Shown here one piece after another: positions 42,708-52,019 of a stretch of DNA of 64,000 bases. The first letter of the stretch is position 1. Every line of letters begins with the position of its first letter. The position numbers and the translations under genes are program-made. The notes under the pieces were generated by a model. It did no database searches. It worked only from the letters and a program-made list of their open reading frames with translations, and was not told the DNA's origin. The stretch comes from Rossellomorea aquimaris (GTDB lineage Bacteria > Bacillota > Bacilli > Bacillales > Bacillaceae_B). The DNA lies in contig NZ_CP141595.1 in the NCBI RefSeq assembly GCF_035590735.1, positions 2,637,001 to 2,701,000 of the forward strand, read 5' to 3'.

Positions 42708-42736
42708 ATTATCCAGTATTTTCTTCTGAATTGCAA
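42708..42736 (-). promoter_or_regulatory. Consensus SigA promoter of the leader-rsgA transcript
   Basis: TTGCAA (-35, 42731-42736) and GATAAT (-10, 42708-42713) on the minus strand, spaced by exactly 17 nt. The expected start of transcription is about 25-30 nt before the leader ATG. Confidence 0.8.
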
Positions 42737-42831
42737 GTGATTTTTCTGATTTTTTCAAAAGATAGGTTCTTTCACCATTTTTTCTCCTCCGCATAATCTA
42801 TTGTGTTAATAAACAAAAGGGAGAGATACGG

Positions 42832-43572
42832 ATGAGCCAACACGATTATTTGAATAAAGCAGCGATGTATGACTTATTATCCGGTTATTATAAATACACA
42901 GATCCATCCATGCATATTCATTACTATCAAAAACATTTAAAATACATGAGGCTGGCTTTGCAAGCACAGCGCGCTGATATGACTACATCCACCCAGCCTT
43001 CTTATGTCCGCGTTTTACATGCTGTACCCGATGCACCAAACGTGGATGTATATGTGAATGGAAACCGTGTTTTAAGGGATGTGGCCTTTAAGGATGTAAG
43101 TGATTATTTAACTTTACCGGCTGGGAAATATCATATTGACGTTTATCCTGCTGGTACAAGTGTGACGACTGTCATAAGCAAAAAAGTAAAAATTGACCCA
43201 GGCAAAATTTATACTCTCGCCGCTGTAGGTACTCTAAATAAACTACAACTCCTTCCTTTTATTGATGATCCGACGGTTCCCAGCGGAGAAACAAAGGTTA
43301 AATTCATTCATCTTTCCCCTGACGCCCCTGCAGTGGATATCGCAGTAAAAGGTGGAGACGTCATATTCCCGAATGTATCCTTCAAGCAAGCTACCGAATA
43401 TCTTGGATTAACTCCAATGACAGTCAATCTGGAGGCAAGAGTGGCAGGAAGTAAAAATACGGTCCTGAGTGTTCCAAATGTTAAATTAGACCCCAATCAA
43501 GCTTACACCATCGTAGCCGTCGGGTTAGCCAACGGAACCCCGGAATTAGAAGCCATTCTATTAAAAGGGTAA
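42832..43572 (+). CDS. DUF4397 repeat protein
   Basis: A 246-residue protein with two tandem DUF4397 beta-sandwich domains: 'YVRVLHAVPDAPNVDVYVNG' near residue 60 and 'KVKFIHLSPDAPAVDIAVKG' near residue 160, preceded by a helical N-terminal segment. DUF4397 proteins are usually cell-surface or exported; no signal peptide is visible here. The function is unknown. AAAAGGGAGAG precedes the ATG. Divergent from the rsgA leader. Confidence 0.85.
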   Translation: MSQHDYLNKAAMYDLLSGYYKYTDPSMHIHYYQKHLKYMRLALQAQRADMTTSTQPSYVRVLHAVPDAPNVDVYVNGNRVLRDVAFKDVSDYLTLPAGKYHIDVYPAGTSVTTVISKKVKIDPGKIYTLAAVGTLNKLQLLPFIDDPTVPSGETKVKFIHLSPDAPAVDIAVKGGDVIFPNVSFKQATEYLGLTPMTVNLEARVAGSKNTVLSVPNVKLDPNQAYTIVAVGLANGTPELEAILLKG

Positions 43573-43615
43573 TCTCGAATGTGTGCCGGTTTGTGTCTAC
43601 TTGAGCACGTATACG

Positions 43616-43651
43616 AAAAAAAGGTGGCTTCCATCAGGAGGCCACCTTTTT
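43616..43651. terminator. Bidirectional terminator
   Basis: AAAAAGGTGGC and GCCACCTTTTT flank a 12-nt loop between convergent genes. Confidence 0.88.
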
Positions 43652-43652
43652 C

Positions 43653-44240
43653 CTATTGAGCACGATCTACCGGTACTAATAATCGGAAAGAAATATTATC
43701 TTCCTTTAAATTAAATTCATTCGCTCTTACTTTAATATCACTCTTCAATTTCATGTCCTGTAATGAAACGTAGATTAATTCGTCGGCAGGTTGTATCTTC
43801 ACCCATTCCGGAAAGTTATATGAATCTCTCATTACCTTCAATACGTATGAAACTGGCAGATTCAATTGTCCTACTGATATGGATTTCTGTTTCAGAAGGA
43901 TGTCTCCATTTTCCAGAGCTTTAGGTTCAAAATCCAACTTAAAGTCTAAGTTTGATGTAAATACAGGAACAGAACCCATTAATTCCACGTCGTCTTTTAA
44001 CTGAACCTCATAATCAACAGGTCCCTTCATTCCTTCTTCTTCAATATAATGTTCAATAATCAGATTTAAGTCCTTTTTGTTTGTTTCTACGTTAAATCCT
44101 ACTTCTTGATTGGTGTTTTTGCTGTTTTTAGGCAGTGCCTCATCCTTAATGGGCATAAAGATCATTGAAACAATGATGGCTAATCCTATTAATACCACTC
44201 CTAAAAGAACAAAAAAACCGATCTTCCATTTGTTCTTCAT
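43653..44240 (-). CDS. ypmS: YpmS family protein (DUF2140)
   Basis: A 195-residue protein with one N-terminal membrane anchor (residues 6-28) and an extracytoplasmic beta-rich domain ('LIIEHYIEEEGMKGPVDYEV', 'YVSLQDMKLKSDIKVRANEFNL'). This matches YpmS of Bacillus. The ATG overlaps the ypmR stop by four bases, so YpmR and YpmS are translationally coupled. The function is unknown. Confidence 0.85.
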   Translation of the reverse strand: MKNKWKIGFFVLLGVVLIGLAIIVSMIFMPIKDEALPKNSKNTNQEVGFNVETNKKDLNLIIEHYIEEEGMKGPVDYEVQLKDDVELMGSVPVFTSNLDFKLDFEPKALENGDILLKQKSISVGQLNLPVSYVLKVMRDSYNFPEWVKIQPADELIYVSLQDMKLKSDIKVRANEFNLKEDNISFRLLVPVDRAQ

Positions 44241-45067
44241 GACGGCTGCTCCTCTTCCTCAACAGGTTTCGTTCTATCTGTCAATGTAGCTAATGTTTCC
44301 CCGTTTGTCAGGTTTATAAACATGCGATCTGCAATCATTTTATAGCCTTCATCATTTGGGTGAAAGTAGTCTTCAAATAATAAAGTATCCCCTGCATCAA
44401 TAAACAAGTCCTCTATCTTAACGAATAAGGTTTTATCATAATTTGAAAGAATCTCCCGGCTGGCATCATTCCAATCATGAATCACCTGGTTGACTTCTTC
44501 AATATCGGAAAACCATGTATTGAATGGATTATATAACCCTACAAGAACGATTCCTGCGTTTGGGTTATAGCTCCTGATCGTCTCGATAATTTCTTGCAAC
44601 CGCAATTGGTATTTTCGTTTCTCTCCTTGAAACACTTCTAACTTTAAGTGGGACAGATTTTCACGAAAAATTTTCATAACGTCGTTTCCGCCAATCGTGA
44701 TCATGACTAAATCTGATTGTGCGATAGATGTTTTCACATCTTCTTTTTTCAATCTTTTTAATAATTGGTCGGTACGGTTCCCTCTTACCCCATAGTTATG
44801 AAATTGGGCGTCTTTTACTCCATCCAGTGATTCCAGATGTTTCTCTAAGTAAGGGACATATCCACCCTTTTTCGTACTGTCACCTACACCTTGAGTTAAT
44901 GAATCACCCACTGAAACAACTTTTAAGTTCTTCGGTATGAAGGTTTCGTTCGGATTATCTTTATCCCACATGGATACTTCTCTTGTAATATGCTCAGCAG
45001 CATCTTCTAACGAACACCCTGACAGGAAAAAAACAAAAGCGAGCATGATAATCGGTAGTTTTTTCAT
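44237..45067 (-). CDS. ypmR: SGNH/GDSL lipoprotein hydrolase (YpmR)
   Basis: A 276-residue exported lipoprotein, lipobox LSGC (Cys 18), of the SGNH hydrolase family. Block I: 'VSVGDSLTQGVGD' (nucleophile Ser); block II Gly and block III 'MITIGGNDVMK'; block V 'DYFHPNDEGYKMIADRM' (Asp-x-x-His). It probably hydrolyses an acyl ester at the cell surface; substrate unknown. ATG 45067 has GAGGTGA upstream. Confidence 0.9.
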   Translation of the reverse strand: MKKLPIIMLAFVFFLSGCSLEDAAEHITREVSMWDKDNPNETFIPKNLKVVSVGDSLTQGVGDSTKKGGYVPYLEKHLESLDGVKDAQFHNYGVRGNRTDQLLKRLKKEDVKTSIAQSDLVMITIGGNDVMKIFRENLSHLKLEVFQGEKRKYQLRLQEIIETIRSYNPNAGIVLVGLYNPFNTWFSDIEEVNQVIHDWNDASREILSNYDKTLFVKIEDLFIDAGDTLLFEDYFHPNDEGYKMIADRMFINLTNGETLATLTDRTKPVEEEEQPS

Positions 45068-45186
45068 ATGCGTCACCTCGCTTGCACTTTAATATTATTA
45101 TATCACGCTTGTTTCGTCATGAAACCTTTGTAAACAAATCATTATGAACATGTAAATTTATGTGACTTTGTCAATTTGTTCATTAA

Positions 45187-46164
45187 CTATCGGCTCGGAC
45201 CAGATTTCAATGTCTCGAATACCTCTGTGATAAACTGCCCATAGTTGAACTGCTTTGCGATCTTATGGACCTGCCAATTTTCTTTATCCTTTGACTGCCT
45301 AAAATCTCCTATGCTCTGACCAAAAGTCCAGCCTGTATTGGTGGCAACCCGGATAGGAACTTCTTCAAACATCATTTTGTCGCTATCCGCAAGAGCCCAC
45401 ATTGCCAATAAGTCGTGCAGGGGACTTCCCGAAATATCAGGATACGTTTTCTTATAGAACTTATAGTAATAATCCACCATCGGCTTAATGATCTGCCCGA
45501 CTTTATCGTTTGATTTCACATAAAATTCATGGAGATGATCAATCATAGCAGGTGTCACCAGAGCATACATGGTTACATCTAAGGGGATGAGATGAATTTG
45601 TTTGGGGGCGAGTTGAATCAAGATATTGGCAGCATACGGATCGCCATAGAAATTTGCTTCCGCCGTAGGTGTCACATTCCCCGGTACATGAAATGCACCT
45701 CCCATCACATAAAATTCTTTCACCTTTTTCATTGTTTCCGGGTATAGCACAAAGGCAGTTGCCAAGGAAGTCAATCGACCAGCAGAGTATATATATAACT
45801 CATCGGCATACTTCTCAATTAGTGCATTGATTTCATAAAAGTTTTCGGTTATTTCTGAGTTGTCGATCTCTATATCATCAAGGGTTATCGGTCCCAATCC
45901 TTCGATACCGTGTACATCTGGATAGAATTGTGGCTGTATGCCTGTTAAAGCAGAGACCGCTCCCCCGATAACAGGTATATCCGTGATTCCCGTAATACTT
46001 TGAAGATATTTGACGTTTTTCAATGCACTCGCTTTAGAGACATTTCCATAATCGGAAACAATCCCTACAATTTCAATCGTATCACTATAGTAAGCATATA
46101 ATACTGCGACAATATCATCGATCCCAAAGTCTGAAATCACCAATACTTTTTTCTTATCAGCCAA
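45187..46164 (-). CDS. Nucleoside hydrolase family protein
   Basis: A 325-residue member of the IUNH family, which hydrolyse ribonucleosides to base plus ribose. The calcium site DxxxDD is retained in 'VISDFGIDDIVAVLYAYY', the Asp near the C-terminus in 'SGSPLHDLLAMWAL', and 'VHGIEGLGPI' matches the substrate loop; the Asp two residues before the first ligand, usual in the family, is Ile here. Monocistronic, convergent with nothing close. Confidence 0.85.
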   Translation of the reverse strand: MADKKKVLVISDFGIDDIVAVLYAYYSDTIEIVGIVSDYGNVSKASALKNVKYLQSITGITDIPVIGGAVSALTGIQPQFYPDVHGIEGLGPITLDDIEIDNSEITENFYEINALIEKYADELYIYSAGRLTSLATAFVLYPETMKKVKEFYVMGGAFHVPGNVTPTAEANFYGDPYAANILIQLAPKQIHLIPLDVTMYALVTPAMIDHLHEFYVKSNDKVGQIIKPMVDYYYKFYKKTYPDISGSPLHDLLAMWALADSDKMMFEEVPIRVATNTGWTFGQSIGDFRQSKDKENWQVHKIAKQFNYGQFITEVFETLKSGPSR

Positions 46165-46385
46165 GTCCGGTCACTTCCTTTCTTTTGATTTCAATATAAT
46201 AAGAAAGAATCTTTATTTATCTATTGGAGAGATCAGACCATACTCCTTACCTATTATACTTCTATGATATGATTGCAATGGTTATGAGGACGCAATAAGA
46301 TTCATAAAATCATCAAGAAAAGGTACGAACCTGCTTTTTTAAAAGTGGTACAATACATATATAATCGTATAGGAAAGGGGCACGT

Positions 46386-46871
46386 ATGAAGAAAAATCTC
46401 TTATTATATTTCACTGTTGTTATTGGTTTATTAGGTATTCTTGTGGGTTGTTCAAGCAATCAGGAGGAGGAAGCCCATCATGATCATACAGCCGCCAATG
46501 GGGATCTTCGGGAGGAAACGGTTTCCGTTGATACACTTCCCTCTTTTCTCGATGATAAGGACGACAATATAAAGCTTATTTATTCTTCAGCCGCTAAAAA
46601 CCCTGAACTGTTACAATATATCCCTTGTTATTGCGGGTGCGGTGACTCTGCCGGGCACGAGAGCAATCTTAATTGCTTTGTTTACGAAATAAAAGGGGAA
46701 AAAGTGGTATGGGATGATCACGGTACCAGATGTCAGGTGTGTTTGGAGATTGCGGCAGAATCCATTGTTAAGTACAAGAATGGTGAATCCATCAAGCAAA
46801 TTAGAAACTTTATTGATGAACAATATAATGAAGGTTACGCTAAGCCTACCCCGACGCCTATGCCTTCATAA
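46386..46871 (+). CDS. PCYCGC-motif lipoprotein
   Basis: A 161-residue exported lipoprotein (lipobox LVGC, Cys 22) with a His-rich segment (EEEAHHDHTAA) after the lipid anchor and the family motif PCYCGCGD near residue 78, then 'CLEIAAESIVKYKNG'. The many Cys and His residues suggest metal or haem/Cu binding; the biochemical role is not known. AAAGGGGCAC precedes the ATG. Ends at a strong hairpin. Confidence 0.87.
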   Translation: MKKNLLLYFTVVIGLLGILVGCSSNQEEEAHHDHTAANGDLREETVSVDTLPSFLDDKDDNIKLIYSSAAKNPELLQYIPCYCGCGDSAGHESNLNCFVYEIKGEKVVWDDHGTRCQVCLEIAAESIVKYKNGESIKQIRNFIDEQYNEGYAKPTPTPMPS

Positions 46872-46913
46872 TTAAAAGAGACAGCAGATGATGATTCTGC
46901 TGTCTCTTTTAAT
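46871..46913 (+). terminator. Terminator of the PCYCGC gene
   Basis: ATTAAAAGAGACAGCAGA and TCTGCTGTCTCTTTTAAT pair perfectly. Confidence 0.93.
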
Positions 46914-46914
46914 A

Positions 46915-46944
46915 GAAAAAAGCGAAAGGAACATTCCCTTTCGC
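46915..46944 (-). terminator. Terminator of the degV gene
   Basis: GCGAAAGG and CCTTTCGC with a 7-nt loop and TTTTTT on the minus strand. Confidence 0.9.
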
Positions 46945-46956
46945 CTATTGGTTTGA

Positions 46957-47808
46957 TCAATCAGTGTAATACATAAATCCTATCGCACCAATTCCAGTAT
47001 GCGTACTGATGATTGGTGTTGTCGGAACTATATCGATTTGGTCGAAACCTGTTTTTTCGATAATTTTAGCCTTGAGATTTTGTGCGAGCTCCAGGCCATC
47101 TGCATGAACAAGCCCAACACCACGGATTGTCTTCCCTTTTACATCGTCTAGAAATTGCGTTGTTAAGTATTTTACAACCTGTGAATGGCTTCGAACCTTT
47201 GCCACCGGAGTGTACTCGCCTCCTTCTAATGAAGCGATTGGTTTAATATTTAGCAAGGAACCGATCATTGCACGTCCCTTTCCGATTCTACCACCTTTTG
47301 CAAGGTTCTCAAGTGTATCTACCACAACGAACAAGTTTGTATTTTGACGGATCGTTTCAACTGCTTTCAGAATTTCTTCCAATGGCTTTCCTTCTTTAGC
47401 AAGTTTGGCAGCTTCAATTACCTGAAAGGCCAGTCCTTTAGAAATAAAGCGTGAATCTACAACCGCCACTTCTGATGAAGACATTTCTGCAGCAGACTCG
47501 GCTGAGCGTACTGTACCACTCATTCCACCTGTCATATGTATGGATAAAACTTTCGAACCATCTTTTCCTAATTCATCATAAAGTTCAACAAATGTTCCTG
47601 CCGGCGGCTGGGAACTTTTTGGTAATTCTTTAGAAGCTTTCATTTTTTCCAGAAAGCTAAGTGGTGAAAGATCTACTCTATCTAAGTATGTCTCTCCATC
47701 GATTGAAATGGATAGAGGAACTACATGAATATCCAGTTCCTTTACGACCTCATCTGATAAATCTACTGTTGAGTCTGTTACAATCTTAATTTTGGTCAAT
47801 TTTGCCAC
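46957..47808 (-). CDS. DegV family fatty-acid-binding protein
   Basis: A 283-residue DegV/FakB-type protein: 'IVTDSTVDLSDEVVKELDI' at the N-terminus, 'TSQPPAGTF'-like 'SSQPPAGTFVELYDEL', 'SIHMTGGMSGTVRSAESAAEM' and 'THTGIGAIGFMY' at the end. FakB proteins bind fatty acids for phosphorylation by FakA. The start is GTG 47808 with GGGAGATAGGAT upstream. A second DegV protein is encoded near 59 kb. Confidence 0.93.
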   Translation of the reverse strand: MAKLTKIKIVTDSTVDLSDEVVKELDIHVVPLSISIDGETYLDRVDLSPLSFLEKMKASKELPKSSQPPAGTFVELYDELGKDGSKVLSIHMTGGMSGTVRSAESAAEMSSSEVAVVDSRFISKGLAFQVIEAAKLAKEGKPLEEILKAVETIRQNTNLFVVVDTLENLAKGGRIGKGRAMIGSLLNIKPIASLEGGEYTPVAKVRSHSQVVKYLTTQFLDDVKGKTIRGVGLVHADGLELAQNLKAKIIEKTGFDQIDIVPTTPIISTHTGIGAIGFMYYTD

Positions 47809-47878
47809 ATCCTATCTCCCATATCATTAGTATTATATCGTTAAATGCCAAGGAATTAAATAGATACGAAGGATTTCC

Positions 47879-47890
47879 ACAACCGGTTGT
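47879..47890. promoter_or_regulatory. Perfect palindrome upstream of degV
   Basis: ACAACCGGTTGT is a perfect 12-bp palindrome 71 nt before the degV start. It may be an operator; no known regulator is recognised. Confidence 0.3.
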
Positions 47891-47965
47891 CTAAATTGAT
47901 ATATATTTTGAACGTTGGAGCGTGTAATGTCCATAATTGTTTCATACATGTAAAGATATTCATAT

Positions 47966-48010
47966 AAAAAGGACTGGTCCCACGTAACAATACGCTAAAA
48001 GACCAGCTCC
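47966..48010 (-). terminator. Terminator of the DUF2535 gene
   Basis: GGAGCTGGTC and GACCAGTCC arms flank a long loop, with a TTTTT tail on the minus strand. Confidence 0.75.
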
Positions 48011-48018
48011 CAAGAAAA

Positions 48019-48270
48019 TTATGCATTATTCTTTAACTCTTCTGATTGATAAATTTCTTCATACTCTGACCATTTCGTCGTTCTCTTTAAATGTTCTCTA
48101 AAGCTGTACATGGTCTTAGGCCCATTCTGATTGACAACCTTTGAAATGAATTGATGAAGCCTGAGGTTTACCCTTAGATAGAGCGGGCTATCTTCCTTCA
48201 TGACAGGAACTTCTAAGATTTTGATCTTCCGTCCATCCTTTGATTTGAACTCAATGGTTTTTGTCAGCAA
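48019..48270 (-). CDS. DUF2535 family small protein (YpmT-like)
   Basis: An 83-residue soluble protein starting L-T-K-T-I-E-F-K, with 'GRKIKILEVPVMKEDSPLYLRVNLRLHQFI' and a C-terminal helix ending at ELKNNA. The pattern fits the DUF2535 family of Bacillus, of unknown function. TTG 48270 is chosen because AGAGG lies 9 nt upstream; GTG 48291 has none. Confidence 0.65.
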   Translation of the reverse strand: MLTKTIEFKSKDGRKIKILEVPVMKEDSPLYLRVNLRLHQFISKVVNQNGPKTMYSFREHLKRTTKWSEYEEIYQSEELKNNA

Positions 48271-48375
48271 AGTATCAATCCTCTTTTTCACCCGTTTATA
48301 CTCTTATTATACCCCATTTTAAGGCGCATAAAATGTCTAATCGTGCAAAAATGCGAATATTTTTTCTCTAAATCT

Positions 48376-49029
48376 TTATGAAACAGGCACAATACATTCG
48401 GGGGAATCGTGTTTGGGTGAATTGACGATTTCGGCTACTTGGTACCCTTTCATTTGGTCATTTTGAAGAGGCATTAATACGGAAGAAGCTTCTTCAAAAG
48501 AGTAATCGTCTGTGTTTAACCATTTCTCAATCGCTTCCGGACAAGTGAGCATAACGGGCATTCGTTCATGTACTGGTTGTACAAGAGAATTTGCCCCTGT
48601 CGTAAGGATCGTGGAGGTCGTGAACTCCCCATTGCGATCCCACAATCCTGCAAATACAAATGGCTCTTCTTCTTTTAATTGAAATCTTACAGGTACCTTT
48701 TGGTCTTTCTCCTTCTTCCATTCATAAAATCCATCGGCAAAAATCACCATTCTTTTCGAATGGACAAGGGAATTGAAGCTCGGTTTCTCCAATAAGGTTT
48801 CACTGCGGGCATTGATCAACGGTTTCCACTTCTTCCGATTGGCCCAATGAGGGACGAGACCCCATGTTATCTCTCCCGCTCTGCGTTTGCCCTTATGTGA
48901 AATAAGGGACAAAACTTTTTGTGTTGGAGCAATATTGTATCTTGGCTGCCACTCTTCAAGGAATTCATCAATTAAGTATTGTCTCACTAATTCTTCTAAA
49001 GGGGTTGTTAAGGAAAATCTACCGCACAC
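48376..49029 (-). CDS. SOS response-associated peptidase (SRAP, YedK/HMCES)
   Basis: A 217-residue SRAP domain protein that forms a thiazolidine crosslink with abasic sites in single-stranded DNA through Cys2. The start is GTG 49029, immediately followed by CGRFS, which puts the catalytic Cys at position 2 after Met removal, and GAGGTGA precedes it. Other active residues are visible in 'YNIAPTQKV' (Asn), 'CFYEWKK'-type 'GFYEWKKEKD' (Glu) and 'HERMPVML' (His). No obvious LexA box was seen upstream. Confidence 0.93.
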   Translation of the reverse strand: MCGRFSLTTPLEELVRQYLIDEFLEEWQPRYNIAPTQKVLSLISHKGKRRAGEITWGLVPHWANRKKWKPLINARSETLLEKPSFNSLVHSKRMVIFADGFYEWKKEKDQKVPVRFQLKEEEPFVFAGLWDRNGEFTTSTILTTGANSLVQPVHERMPVMLTCPEAIEKWLNTDDYSFEEASSVLMPLQNDQMKGYQVAEIVNSPKHDSPECIVPVS

Positions 49030-49224
49030 CACTGTCACCTCATTTTTTTTCTTTATTTAGGAATATACATCATTATGAGGAGAAATTCTAATCCAAAAGG
49101 CGCACTTTAACCCTTTACTATGTTAATGATTGCACAATGACGATAAGAGGATTATCATAAATATATACAATATTTTTTCTCATTGAGTGTTCAATGAGGG
49201 GATAATAGAAAGGATGAGACTTCT

Positions 49225-49863
49225 TTGACTTATGATTTCGATTTTTCCAATTGGAAAGAAGAAGTTGCGAACGCCATTACCCATGGAATCGGATTGATTT
49301 TAAGCATACCCGCTTTAGTAATGTTAATCATTTACGCCGTTCACGAAGGCTCTGCCTGGCACGTTGTCAGCTTCTCTATCTTCGGTGCTTCAATGATACT
49401 TCTATACTTATTTTCAACCCTGTTACACAGTTTTAAGCCTTCGAAGGTAAAGAATTTGTTTGCCATTTTAGATCATTCGGCGATATATATCCTGATCGCG
49501 GGAACGTATACACCGTTTATGCTAGTCAGTGTGAGAGGCGCACTCGGCTGGACATTGTTTGGAATTGTCTGGGGACTCGCCATTGTAGGGATTGTATTTA
49601 AATGTTATTTTGTTCAACGTTTTCAAGTTGTTTCCACCCTCTTTTACCTGGTAATGGGCTGGCTCGTTATCGTTGCCATTAAACCATTGTACGCAAGTCT
49701 TACCGGTGCCGGATTTGGACTATTGCTGGCAGGTGGAATCATGTATTCCATAGGAGCTATTTTCTATGTGTGGAACAAACTGCCTTACAATCACGCAATC
49801 TGGCATCTTTTCGTCCTGGCAGGAAGCAGTTTTATGTATTTCTGTATTTTGTTTTACGTTTAA
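49225..49863 (+). CDS. yplQ: Hemolysin III family / TrhA membrane protein (YplQ)
   Basis: A 212-residue PAQR-type protein with seven membrane helices. The conserved metal site is present: 'EEVANAITHGIG' (E/H), 'LYLFSTLLHSF' (SxxxH) and a C-terminal HxxxH-like 'YNHAIWHLFVLAGS'. The family affects membrane fluidity homeostasis. TTG start at 49225 with AAAGGATGAG upstream. Confidence 0.93.
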   Translation: MTYDFDFSNWKEEVANAITHGIGLILSIPALVMLIIYAVHEGSAWHVVSFSIFGASMILLYLFSTLLHSFKPSKVKNLFAILDHSAIYILIAGTYTPFMLVSVRGALGWTLFGIVWGLAIVGIVFKCYFVQRFQVVSTLFYLVMGWLVIVAIKPLYASLTGAGFGLLLAGGIMYSIGAIFYVWNKLPYNHAIWHLFVLAGSSFMYFCILFYV

Positions 49864-49887
49864 GTAAGGATGATTATGTTTTCCCCC

Positions 49888-49926
49888 AAAAAGGGTACTG
49901 ACGGCATATCCCGGCAGTACCCTTTT
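49888..49926. terminator. Bidirectional terminator
   Basis: AAAAGGGTACTG and CAGTACCCTTTT with inner pairs, between convergent genes. Confidence 0.88.
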
Positions 49927-49939
49927 ATTATCTTCTCAT

Positions 49940-50425
49940 CTATTTACGGACATAAACCTTAAATTCATAGTCGTAAGGGTTTTTCTCATCCTTCAATCCT
50001 TTAACAGAGGAAATACAAGTGAAATCCTCCCATGGGATGGAAGGCATGGTCGTGTCGCCTTCAAATTCATGATGAATCTCTGTTACATACAACTTATCTA
50101 CGTGAGGGATAAACTGCTTGTACACTTCTCTTCCACCCATAATAAAGGTTTCTGAGTCTCTTCCTTCCGCCCATTCCAGAATGTCTTCCACAGAATGCAG
50201 GACAAGACAGCCTTCCGGTTGAAAGCTTGTATTTCTTGTAAGAATGACATTCTCCCTTTTAGGTAACGGCTTACCGATGGAATCAAACGTTTTTCTTCCC
50301 ATGACAATTCCATGTCCATCCGTCGTTTTCTTAAAAAATTTCAGGTCTTCCGGTAATCTCCATGGCAATCCATTGTCTTTCCCAATCAGGCTATTCTTAT
50401 CCATTGCCCATATAAAAGAGATCAT
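49940..50425 (-). CDS. dfrA: Dihydrofolate reductase
   Basis: A 161-residue NADPH-dependent enzyme that reduces dihydrofolate to tetrahydrofolate. Seen: '[31 protein letters not shown]' with the catalytic acidic residue and Trp, '[16 protein letters not shown]', and '[14 protein letters not shown]'. Its start overlaps the thyB stop by four bases, so the two enzymes of the thymidylate cycle are coupled. Confidence 0.95.
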   Translation of the reverse strand: MISFIWAMDKNSLIGKDNGLPWRLPEDLKFFKKTTDGHGIVMGRKTFDSIGKPLPKRENVILTRNTSFQPEGCLVLHSVEDILEWAEGRDSETFIMGGREVYKQFIPHVDKLYVTEIHHEFEGDTTMPSIPWEDFTCISSVKGLKDEKNPYDYEFKVYVRK

Positions 50426-51216
50426 ACACTCACGGCTCCTTTAATATGTGGGTGTGGATCATATTCTTCAAGGTTGAAATCTTCAAACTTGAATCCAAAA
50501 ATATCTTTCACTTCAGGATTGATAGATAATGTTGGTAATGATCTTGGCTCCCTGGAGAGCTGTAAGTTTACTTGGTCAAGGTGATTCTGATAGATATGGA
50601 CATCACCAAACGTATGAACGAACTCCCCTACTTCCAGATCACATACCTGGGCTACCATCATCGTTAATAGAGCGTATGAAGCTATATTAAAAGGAACGCC
50701 AAGGAATACATCAGCGGAACGTTGGTACAGCTGACAGGATAATTTGCCATCGGCTACATAGAACTGGAATAAGCAGTGGCAAGGAGGCAAAGCCATATGA
50801 TCTACATCCGCAACATTCCACGCACTTACAATCATTCTTCTGGAATCGGGATTGTTTTTAATCGTATCAATGAGGTTCGTAATTTGGTCAATCGTTTCCC
50901 CGTTTGACCCAGACCATGATCTCCATTGGTGGCCGTATACAGGTCCTAATTCTCCATTTTCATCGGCCCATTCATTCCAAATCCGGACACCGTTTTCTTG
51001 AAGATATTCAACGTTCGTATCTCCTTTTAGAAACCAAAGGAGTTCATGGATAATAGATTTTACATGCAGTTTTTTCGTTGTAAGCAGAGGGAATCCTTCT
51101 TTTAGATCAAAACGCATTTGATAACCAAACGTGCTAATCGTGCCTGTACCTGTTCGATCTTCTTTCTTTGTGCCATTATCAAGGACATGTTTGCACAAGT
51201 CTAGATATTGCTTCAC
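50422..51216 (-). CDS. thyB: Thymidylate synthase
   Basis: A 264-residue folate-dependent ThyA/ThyB-type enzyme making dTMP from dUMP. The catalytic Cys is in '[12 protein letters not shown]', dUMP is held by '[22 protein letters not shown]' and '[14 protein letters not shown]'. The GTG at 51216 gives the 264-residue length of B. subtilis ThyB, and thyB-dfrA order is as in that species. It is followed by dfrA with a four-base overlap. Confidence 0.93.
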   Translation of the reverse strand: MKQYLDLCKHVLDNGTKKEDRTGTGTISTFGYQMRFDLKEGFPLLTTKKLHVKSIIHELLWFLKGDTNVEYLQENGVRIWNEWADENGELGPVYGHQWRSWSGSNGETIDQITNLIDTIKNNPDSRRMIVSAWNVADVDHMALPPCHCLFQFYVADGKLSCQLYQRSADVFLGVPFNIASYALLTMMVAQVCDLEVGEFVHTFGDVHIYQNHLDQVNLQLSREPRSLPTLSINPEVKDIFGFKFEDFNLEEYDPHPHIKGAVSV

Positions 51217-51238
51217 ATTGACCACACCTTTTATAAGT

Positions 51239-51928
51239 TTATAGTTCTTTAAAGAATTGATATGTTGCTGGTGCTCTCTTCTTTAGAAGATTTCTAGTTT
51301 CCGAGTTTAAATAATACATAGCAAAAGTTTCAGCGAAATATTCTTCTTTGTATTTAAGAAAATAGGGTTCATTCGGGAATACGCGTGGAGCCTCCCTCTT
51401 CCAAAGGGGCAAAAATTCCAGCTCGTAATAAAGGTCCGTCAAAACGTAACGATCAATACTGTGAGCGAGTTCATGTAATTCCAGATTAGTCGAATTATGA
51501 CCTTTCCCTTTCTCACTATGACCGATTTTCACTAATACAAGCTTCGATCCACCGATCCCGGGAACGTCATCCCATGTAATACTTTTATTAGTGTACCCTC
51601 TTGGGGTTACTCCTTTCAAGTGACTTGTGGTAGAAAAATCGGTTAATTTTTTTTCAAACAGCCTTATTTTGATTTCCTGTGAATTCGTAGACTCCAAGAG
51701 TGCGGTTGGTATATGATCTAATCTTTCAATCATTTCCATAGCAGCTGCTTTATCATAAGCAGCTTGTGGCAACAGGATCATATTTTCTAACTGTTTACTA
51801 GATTGAAGTTGTAATTGTGTTTTAAGAGGAGAATGCTTTAAGAGGGTTCCACTGTAGTTGGCTTTTGAGTGAGTCCACAGAATGACTAGAGTAACCGAAA
51901 TAGCGAGGGTGATGAATATACGCTTCAA
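51239..51928 (-). CDS. Secreted PPEP/anthrax lethal factor-like metalloprotease
   Basis: A 229-residue protein with an N-terminal signal or anchor (1-23) and a zinc metalloprotease domain of the ATLF/M34 type. The zinc motif HExxH reads HELAH (in '[13 protein letters not shown]', about residue 151-155), followed about 40 residues on by '[13 protein letters not shown]', whose Glu would be the third ligand and Tyr the catalytic helper. The size matches the Pro-Pro endopeptidases (PPEP) that release surface proteins. The neighbour YpjP contains PP dipeptides, which may or may not be relevant. Substrate unknown. Confidence 0.82.
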   Translation of the reverse strand: MKRIFITLAISVTLVILWTHSKANYSGTLLKHSPLKTQLQLQSSKQLENMILLPQAAYDKAAAMEMIERLDHIPTALLESTNSQEIKIRLFEKKLTDFSTTSHLKGVTPRGYTNKSITWDDVPGIGGSKLVLVKIGHSEKGKGHNSTNLELHELAHSIDRYVLTDLYYELEFLPLWKREAPRVFPNEPYFLKYKEEYFAETFAMYYLNSETRNLLKKRAPATYQFFKEL

Positions 51929-52019
51929 TTAGTGTCCCTCCTTTCTTCTAAGGAAAGTATCATGATGTTATTACTATTTTAACATAATGATAGAGTTGTT
52001 TTTAGGAGAGATTGTTTCC

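Noticed and set aside
42755..42778. Tiny ORF MVKEPIF with perfect GGAGGAG site upstream of the rsgA promoter
   Set aside because: It lies before the -35 box, so it is not on the main leader transcript; probably chance, although an upstream second promoter cannot be excluded.
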